DNA of 64,000 nt from Chrysoperla carnea (Eukaryota; Arthropoda; Insecta; Neuroptera; Chrysopidae): positions 23,284,640 through 23,348,639 of the forward strand of contig NC_058342.1 in the NCBI RefSeq assembly GCF_905475395.1, given 5' to 3'. The notes beneath the pieces were generated by a model. It did no database searches. It had not been told where the DNA came from and saw only the letters and a list, made by a program, of their open reading frames with translations. Both the position numbers and the translations under genes were made by a program. Positions 56,480 through 64,000 of this stretch are shown here, one piece after another. The stretch's first letter is position 1. Every line of letters starts with the position of its first letter.

Positions 56480-57430
56480 ATGTTATTGAGATGTGAAATA
56501 TAGTGAGGAACAAGAATTCGCTGTCTTCTCATGACGTTACTCTCAAATTTCCCGTGACCATCCAATTTTTTTCAAAAACAATCTAAACTTTACCAAATCC
56601 GTTTTTTTTTTTGTTAATCTAGCCAGCTTTTCGATTATTAAATATCAAAATAAAAAATACAAACTTATATGTATACTAGTTACCGTATCTTCCAAGAGAT
56701 GGTATTGATACAAAGTGCCATAATCGAATCAAAGAGGTTAAGTATGTTAGAAAACTTTTTAATTCTCGAGAATACAATGGCTTTAAGAGAGGTATCGTGA
56801 TCTGAGAGAAAAGAGATGATTAATCCCTCGAGGGTTTAAGAAGCTCTCAAAGGTTTAACTTGTCCAGATAGGAACTAAGATAATTGTATAAAATTGCTCA
56901 AAAGGAAAAAGGTTAGAAATCTAGGTAAATTTTTCTGATTGATGAAGAGTATATTTTCCTTTCCTACAAGTTCCTTGTTGATATCAATTTTGTGAGATTA
57001 CTTCAAGGGCTCATCTAAACAAATCGGTAAAATAATTCACGGAGAAAGAGCGCGATCTGTTTATTAATTCTCGAGGCATAAAAAGGAAAAGACCTTCAAT
57101 GACTTGACTAAAAATATAAGTATGTATTTTTTAATTTAAAAGAATTTACAATCTATGATTTTGTTTTTTTTTCTTTGTATTTAAAAAGCATTAATCTAAA
57201 AGTTATATTTTTAAAAATACCCTTTTTTGAATTAATTGATATTTTGTACCTAAAAGTAAAGAATTATTAATACTAAAGTTCATCTTTTTTATGCGGCATT
57301 AAAGCAGACATTTTTCCTTTACCCATTATCTTTTTTTTTCACAACAGAACTTCACGGCCTCAAAAATCCATTTCGAGAAGACTCTTGAATAGAATTATTA
57401 TACTTTCTAAGTTTAATTGATTCACAAACA
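56480..57430. other. No gene recognised
   Basis: AT-rich intergenic DNA, no structure paired elsewhere in the window. Confidence 0.35.
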
Positions 57431-57436
57431 CACTAG

Positions 57437-57505
57437 TTCAATGAGTAAAGTGTTGGGTTACCACACGAGAGGTCATGGTTCGATTCTACCTCCAACCAAT
57501 TTTTT
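57437..57505 (+). repeat. tRNA-like sequence, probably a SINE head
   Basis: TAGTTCAATGAGTAAAGTGT resembles an A box and GGTTCGATTCTACC a B box, about 30 bases apart. Stems pair poorly, no convincing anticodon loop. Followed by a T run. Confidence 0.45.
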
Positions 57506-60500
57506 TTTTTTTTCGATAAGATTAAATTTAAAGGAATTATTTGAAATAGTTATATAATCTTATTCTAGTCCTACCTCGAGGTCGAATTTTCCAGGTCGTA
57601 GAATCCCTTGTTAGTTTTTTTTTTTTCAAATTTTTTCTTTACAACTAATAAGCAATAAACTTTATAAAATATGAAATTTTAGAAAAATATAGACAATTAA
57701 AAAATTGGATTTATTGTCATTGTGATAAAGTTTACGATGAAACTTGACCTAAAAATTTTACCATACGAATTGCCACTTCGAAATATAACTGATAATATTT
57801 TAAAACCTGTAATTAATTTAGCCAATTCAGTCCCGAATATTTAGAATCTTTGTGCGCTTATAAAATTACATACGGTGATTCACCAAAAAACACTTTTATG
57901 AGGATTGTCGAAAGGGTACGGTACAGTGACACGTTTTTGTGAAGTGGCAATCTCATACTTTATTTGTCATGCGCATTAAAATAAAAAATAAAACATTTTT
58001 TGAAAATTGTTGATTTCAACATTTTTTTTTAACTTCTCAGTCTAATTTTTAAAAATTGATATTCTTTTTTTTTTTAGTTTATCTTCTTAACACATCAGCG
58101 TACTATCATTTTGTTTTTGTATAATATAATAATTTTCCTAGGAAATAGGTTATACATACTGCTTAATGGAAGATTTTCTTTTTTAGTAAATTGCATCAAA
58201 AATACAAATATATATATTATGTATATGATTTTCAATTTTTTTTATGAAGAAAATTATTTTACGTAAATTAAACATGACGGATAACTTGTTTTATAGCTTT
58301 CATTGATATCGTTTTGACACGCGTTAACCCAATTTGGAAACGTATTTCTTGGCCACAATTCAAGCCAATGCGCATTTAGGGGAGGAATTTAAAAGTTGAA
58401 GTGCACACAGTTTTGTTTAAGTTTTTTTTCTGTACCTCACAGAATTAACTTGTTTTTATCATGGTATAATTAGGTAAGGCATGTCTTTACGCTGGTTAGG
58501 GTAAGGTGGGAGCATTCTCTCTTGCACGGTACCCAGTTACTTCCATATTGATTATTTGTTTAACTTGTTTGTGTCAAGTTGGTTAATGTTTTGTTTTAGA
58601 TGAGTTATTTTTTACATGTTAAAAAAAAATGCATTGTAAGGAACGACACAAACGTATTCACGTTTTTTACATTTGAATCAGGAAACGGAAACAAATTAAG
58701 ATGACATAGACTGGGTACGTACGCGAACTGAACTAAAACTCGCCGTCCATCGAACATACCTTGTCTAATTCTACCATGGTTTTTATTGACTTTATTACCT
58801 GACAAGATGAACAAAAGTTTGATCCCCCCCTCTCTTGGATGATTCATGAGGATATGCCTACCACGATTTAATTGGTTTAGAGCGCTTCAACTCGACCTTT
58901 TGATGTTTCAGCTTGTCTTCTGACCACCGGCTTGTATTGAAACATTAAAAAAACCTCTTTAGAGTGTTACCAGTCTTTACAGTCCACCACCAAGTTTATA
59001 TTACATGTAATTTACGAACTGACAATCAAGATTAGAATGTACACTTATGAGATTAAACTACGCGATAAAAAAAAATTAAGAAAATATCGCTCCATAGACT
59101 TCAAAACATAGATTTTCAACAATTGAAGAAAAAAATTCCTTAAACTATAAAGCGCTTAAAAATATGTATCACTGATTAAATATTATAGCGAGGTAACAAT
59201 TATATTTAGTCTTAAATATTTTTGAGGACGAAAAAGCATACATTAGTATATTATTACACGCATGCGTAATTATATTGAGAAGCATACATTTTGGGAGCAA
59301 AATAAATGTATTTGCATACTATTTTTGTTTGACTATGCTTCTATATAGTTAGTTATGTTATATGTTACTTGAAATCTATGTTTTAAAGCTGTTTCACAGA
59401 AAATGAGACAAAAATCGCATCTTTGTAAGCAAAATCAAGTAAGTGATATGTTTTCGTGTGATAGTTAAAGTCAGTCCTGAAAATTCCCATTGAAAATCGT
59501 GTAATTTTACAGATATTTGCATATGTAGAATTGATTTTAAGGGTGTTTGAGAAGTATAAAAATACTACAAAACGAATGAAAATTTAGTAAAATGTTTTTC
59601 AGTTAATGTCAAAACCACTTTCTAAATTCTAAGACCATTAACTTAGCCATAGTAAGGGTGGTTATGATTAATTTTACATGTGTTAGAGCTCTTATTCGTC
59701 ACACTCCATAGATCCATTTCAATTACTATAAAAAAGCTACAAAATGTGTCAAATTTTCAAATTATATAATTTGAGTTCTAGCAAAATAATTTTGCACAAT
59801 TATTTCACTAATTCACAAACGACTTTTAAGGAAAATATTAAAAAATAATCGATAAATCAATTAGGTGTACTATACAAGCAGCAATAGTACATTTGGTTAG
59901 ATAGAAATAAAATAGGCTATCTCTATCGCGTATTTATTACTACATATTTACTTACTTTGGGGCATGCTATAATATTCAAAATTCATGAATTGCTAGTTTT
60001 CAGTACTTTTGCCTCTGATTAAATGTCCCAAACATCCTTAAACGAACGAGGGAGTACATTTTTTTTCAGTCTAGGTTGGTTAAGACTAGTTTTAACTTGC
60101 CCAGATAAATTTGAAAATGAATCTCTTGTCTCTTTTTCTGTTGACTACTACGGAACAATATTTCGAAAAACAGAAAAATTGGAATAAATATTTAAATTTG
60201 GATGTAATGATTGTCCAATGCTCAGACGCAATAAACACGGCTAAGCATTGTCTTGTTTTATGATTTTTTGTTTTTCATTATTAAACACATACAGATAAAA
60301 ATTTTTTTTTGATAAAACAAATATTTATTTCAAATATTTTTTGGGATTTTCATTTTTGTGAAAATTGACATACCTACGATTAATTTTTTTTTATTAATTA
60401 TTTTATATATTTTGATAAATGAACACTATGATTTTTTTTGATTAAAATTGACTATATCTTATAATCTACATAATAAAATTTTTTGTGATTTTATAAATTA

Positions 60501-60580
60501 TCCAACAATAATTCCAAAAATAAAGAAAAATTTTTATTATTATTGTTGAATAATTCAAATCATTTTTTTTTTTTAATAAA
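57506..60580. other. No gene recognised; one pogo-like fragment
   Basis: At 58885-58935 a minus-strand copy of the pogo-like core (AGAAGACAAGCTGAAACATC) is present. The 80-codon minus frame just before it has no recognisable domain. The rest is AT-rich. Confidence 0.4.
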
Positions 60581-60582
60581 TA

Positions 60583-60735
60583 TTGTGTCTATTCTAACAC
60601 TAGCGCCATCTAAGAACATCAAAATATACCTATAAGCACATCATACACCAATCAGATAGTCCTTCGTGCCGGATATGAACCATTTAATGGTACTTGGAGC
60701 CGGATATAGACGCTAGCGTATAAATAGACACAATC
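60583..60735. mobile_element. Inverted-repeat miniature element, 153 bases
   Basis: Left TTGTGTCTATTCTAACACTA and right-end reverse complement TTGTGTCTATTTATACGCTA, both followed by GCG. It ends about 300 bases downstream of the protease stop codon. Confidence 0.75.
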
Positions 60736-61032
60736 TAGATCTCTTTTTTCATTTCTGTGCAGAAAATTCACATTCAAATAGAGAGAGATAGAAGGAAATC
60801 GGTGTATATAAGTTGTGTTTTAATTTTTCTTATTTTTTGCACAAATAGGTAAAATTTTATGATATGTCTAATCTTTTCTGTCTGATTTATAGATTTCATT
60901 CCCCGTTTCATGACGAAGGATTTGATTTTCATTTTTTAAAATATTTTAATAAAATTTACGCGATATGTTTAATTCAGTTTTAAAAAGATGATACGCAACA
61001 TTTGTCTTAAACAAGCACCATGATGAATGTAA

Positions 61033-61221
61033 TCAATTTATAGATGAATTTGAATAATATGCCATCTGTTGAGTGATCCATGGGATGTAACGTGGTACGT
61101 ATGCGTATACGCCGGGTAAGTGTGGATGCGCACATTTTATACCCCAACTGACAATACCACCAACAAACCATTTATCTGGATCGTTATCATCTTGACATAA
61201 TAGTGGACCACCAGAATCTCC
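61033..61221 (-). CDS. Corin-like protease last exon: catalytic Ser and stop
   Basis: Opens [18 protein letters not shown], continues [20 protein letters not shown] and ends [15 protein letters not shown] with a TGA stop. An ATTAAA at 60973-60968 on the minus strand is a possible poly(A) signal. Confidence 0.93.
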   Translation of the reverse strand, partial: GDSGGPLLCQDDNDPDKWFVGGIVSWGIKCAHPHLPGVYAYVPRYIPWITQQMAYYSNSSIN

Positions 61222-63029
61222 CTACAAGTATTACAAAAATTTACTCTCAATCTTTTAGATTCTTATAAAAGTTCTTTTTTGACGTGAATACGTTTATGTT
61301 TTCGTTTTAAGGATGTATGAGCGCCAGGACATTTTGGGGTAAAAGTCTTGATTTTTTTTTTAAATATGAGGTTGGACTAAGTCTAAATCAATTCTGAAAA
61401 TTTTAGGGGGGTTGCCCGATTATTTAAATAAATTGACTTAAAAGTGACATTGGTCTTATAGGAAAACGATACATAAATGATATGTTTTCAGAGATTTCTC
61501 CAAATTCGTGAATTCCTATTGTTCATTCAATTGTCCGAATATCTTCTCATACTTAGACGTATTCACGTAAACCTTACGACTGTATCAAGGATACAGCCAA
61601 CCATTTTTTTTACCTGACAAGCATCTTTGCCTCCTTCAGCATATCCAGCGCAAATCATACCTTCGGTTACGTTCAAGTCACGATGTTCTAGCCATTCGTT
61701 ACAAAGGTCACGATTTATTACTGGCACTTGAACTTCATTGACAGCCGGCTCATATTCGGACACTGTAAAGAAAAAATACATTTTTTTAGTGTTTCGTTTG
61801 TGCGACTAAAAACTGACACACTTGGGTAAGTTATTCTTTGACGTTCTCTGGGAGCTCCAATCTGTCTCCGTTAAATCTTGCCAGCTGTCCTTAAACAGCT
61901 ACAAATGGTTCAAGGAGTACATTCTTGTGAAGTGACCTTCCTTCTGTTATCAAAATGGAAGTTATGGCCTACATGTATTCTACTCGGACGGTTACTACAA
62001 CTTAATCTAACCTATGAGATCTAAGAAGTGAAATTTGATTACATACTTCCTTTATCCTCACGTTTCCCCCATCCAATTACGGTACACATAGTGCCAGGGA
62101 CTAGTTCTCGATTTGGTGGTGGTAAACATACTGGCAAAAGATGTTCATGGAATGTTACTTTCGAAGCCAATTGGAATAAAGCGACATCATTATCATGAGC
62201 CACTTCTAAATTGTACATCGGATGTGGTACAACTCGACGAACTTTCATTTTTTGAGCGTAGTATGTGTGCGAATGACGTCGTGTGATACCCAATTGAATT
62301 GTCCATCCAGACACGTCCGAATGACTGAAAAATCAATAATATTTTTAAAAATTTTGCTCCAATTTATTTTTTGGAATCTTCGAATACGTACTTTCCAACA
62401 CAATGAGATGCAGTCAGAATCCATTGATCTGCTATGAGAACTCCCGCACAGTAAAATACTTCTTCTGGTCCACCTAATAAAGCTGCTAAAAATGGCCAAT
62501 CACCTGGTGCTGATTCATTACCGCCAACAATTCTTTTCGTTGCTTTGTGCTTATAATTCTTACGAATTTTTCCACATGCTGTATTTTAAGAAGAAACATT
62601 TTAGTGTCTGAGAATTTATGAGCGTACGGAGGAAGGCAGGCCAGGGCATTTTATCCCTCTCCTGCCATTGATTTTGCCTTTGTTTATGTCAAAATACAGT
62701 TGAATTAATAAAATTGTTTTGATTTGTCCTGCTTTAGTTTAAAATTTTCTGGTTTCCTGCCTTGGGCCCTAGTCTGGGTACACCCATGTCAAAGAACTTG
62801 GTCATGTCAAAACTCTAAATAAACCAATCTAGAAAATTTTTACTTACCAAATCCTGTACAAGTTAAGTTGACACTCTGGTGCATATTACCAGCACACGAT
62901 CGAAATTCTTTAACAAGACTTGTTTTCGATTTGAATATTTTTCGCGTGGATGATTCTCGTTCGCGTGTCGGTGGCGAAATATCAAAATCAGTATTCATAT
63001 TCTGACCATTTCCGGTCCAATTTGATGAG
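61033..63029 (-). CDS. Mosaic trypsin-like serine protease, 3' portion, corin-like
   Basis: Partial gene: exons 63029-62848, 62578-62392, 62324-62047, 61762-61614 and 61221-61033, all GT..AG, joining in frame to 327 residues. The stem end [12 protein letters not shown] resembles a scavenger-receptor-type tail. The activation site is KR|IVGG. The catalytic triad is complete: His in LTASHCVG, Asp in [10 protein letters not shown], Ser in QGDSGGPLL. Aspartate six residues before the serine (DACQGDSGG) predicts cleavage after Lys/Arg. The Cys before the activation site and the one in LPVCLPPP would keep stem and catalytic chain linked after cleavage. [20 protein letters not shown] and [14 protein letters not shown] are segments I associate with insect corin-like proteases. 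This is known family resemblance from memory, not a search; another mosaic protease is the alternative. Upstream exons are outside the window. Confidence 0.92.
61614..61762 (-). CDS. Corin-like protease exon: substrate pocket Asp
   Basis: Encodes [40 protein letters not shown] and GKDACQ|. Acceptor ttacag and donor gtaaaa. Supplies the aspartate at the base of the specificity pocket. Confidence 0.93.
62047..62324 (-). CDS. Corin-like protease exon: catalytic Asp
   Basis: Begins [19 protein letters not shown] after ttttcag, contains [14 protein letters not shown] (active-site Asp) and [14 protein letters not shown], and ends GWGKREDKG at the donor gtatgt. Confidence 0.93.
62392..62578 (-). 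CDS. Corin-like protease exon: activation site and catalytic His
   Basis: Encodes [20 protein letters not shown], then [20 protein letters not shown] and [10 protein letters not shown]. Acceptor tacag and donor gtacgt. Carries the zymogen cleavage site and the active-site histidine. Confidence 0.93.
62848..63029 (-). CDS. Corin-like protease exon: stem region
   Basis: Frame reads [20 protein letters not shown] to [16 protein letters not shown]. The acceptor (ttag at 63031-63030) is inferred and is the least certain boundary of this gene; the donor gtaagt is clear. The NWT and NLT sequons suggest an extracellular stem. Confidence 0.7.
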
Positions 63030-64000
63030 CTAATTATATCAATCGCAATTTTTATAATATTATAAAATAAATTATTATATTTTTATACGTCAAATATAAT
63101 GGTTTTAAAAATTGGTTACAAAATTAAACAATTTATTATGTATTTCAAATCAAATGGTTTAGAAGTCGATTGCACATGGTAGCATTGAAAATCCTGTATA
63201 TTCATTCACTATTCTAATGGCTTCGTTAATGTTTTAGGGGTGGCATAGATTTGGTTTAGAAAATCAGAAATCAATAACCGCTATTTTGTCTCTATTAATT
63301 AGGTAACTTTGTAAATTGCCTTGGCGAGTTTCTAGACCCAAAAGCTCACCAAAGAAATTGATTCACTTGACTTAAAGACAAACAGTTGAAACGAATTAAA
63401 AAAATTCGGTAAGCAACATTGTTTCGTTACTAAGATTTCATTACATATTTACAAAAACGGTGGAAAGGGGCGCTGGGAGTCGACACTTAAGACCGCTGCC
63501 TTAACATTCACTAAAATCTCGTTCAATTTGGGAGAATTGAATTGCGCAAAGTTTTAAAATCCTTGAAAATCTATGTTATTTTAACATTAAAAAGAGTCCA
63601 ACCCCTGCCAACTGAGAAGCAAATACCCTCAAAAGCAGGTACTCAAATCCTCAACCTTCGCTCAACATCTCCGAGCCCCTCATAGCTCGCCAATACAGAA
63701 GGTTTCTTGAAAAAGACTCTACTCGAACCGTAACACAAAATTTCGTGTAATTGACTTCGATTCCATTTACCATCAATACAAATTTTCTCGTGAATTGTGA
63801 CTTTTTTTGACACTATCTACGATTCATCAAATGCGCTGCCGATAATCGTTTAATTTTGTATTGTTAACATTCAAAATTAGAGAAAATCGCCTACGCCTTT
63901 TCATCTTGGTACTTAAAAAAAGCTACGTACTTAAATTTTTGGTACTTCAAGCCGGATATGAATCAATTAAACTAACATCTCAAAACAAATTATTAATGTT
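63030..64000 (-). other. Intron of the corin-like protease gene, runs off the window
   Basis: No further exon with stem-type cysteine pattern was found to the edge. GGTACTTCAAGCCGGATATGAA near 63940 resembles the interior of the element at 60583-60735. Confidence 0.5.

Overview
The window looks like nuclear DNA of an arthropod, most likely an insect outside the flies. It is strongly AT-rich. Both recognisable genes are cut by introns with ordinary GT..AG boundaries, a run of the insect telomere-type repeat TTAGG is present, and about four fifths of the window is interspersed repeats or unrecognised AT-rich DNA. The order cannot be fixed from sequence alone. Nothing bacterial, no CRISPR array, no rRNA and no intact tRNA was seen.

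Two genes are supported, both on the minus strand. (1) A complete coding region for a bubblegum-type long-chain fatty-acid-CoA ligase (ACSBG family) lies at 26052-17093. It has 12 coding exons that join in frame to 643 residues, with a poly(A) signal 65 bases after the stop. (2) The 3' half of a mosaic serine protease lies at 63029-61033: five exons and 327 residues, comprising the end of a stem, an activation site and a complete trypsin-like catalytic domain. It most resembles insect corin-like (atrial natriuretic peptide-converting enzyme) proteases. Its 5' exons lie beyond the right edge. I see no functional link between the two genes.

Region by region. 1-17.0 kb has no gene; it holds tandem repeats, pogo-like miniature elements, a mariner-like inverted-repeat element, a LINE tail and a 1077-bp hAT-type element with a perfect 8-bp target duplication. 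17.1-26.1 kb is the ligase gene. Its introns carry two decayed copies of one LINE, a 680-bp inverted-repeat element sitting beside a stray copy of part of exon 5, a dispersed repeat shared with 38 kb, and a near-perfect 365-bp hairpin. 26.1-61.0 kb is a repeat-dominated intergenic block. It contains foldback and hAT miniature elements, a tRNA-derived SINE ending in TTAGG repeats, three copies of a TAATAGGGTATT-ended element, and many copies of an unclassified repeat with CCGTCCGTCTGT. It also has a decayed pogo/Tigger transposase N-terminus and a decayed ORF of a dispersed arthropod protein. 61.0-63.0 kb is the protease gene and 63.0-64.0 kb is its next intron.

No convincing new biological system was found. 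The most interesting items are the TTAGG-tailed SINE, the long intronic hairpin, the partial exon duplication next to a transposon end, and two opposite-facing hAT miniature elements that sit in the same 8-base target word.
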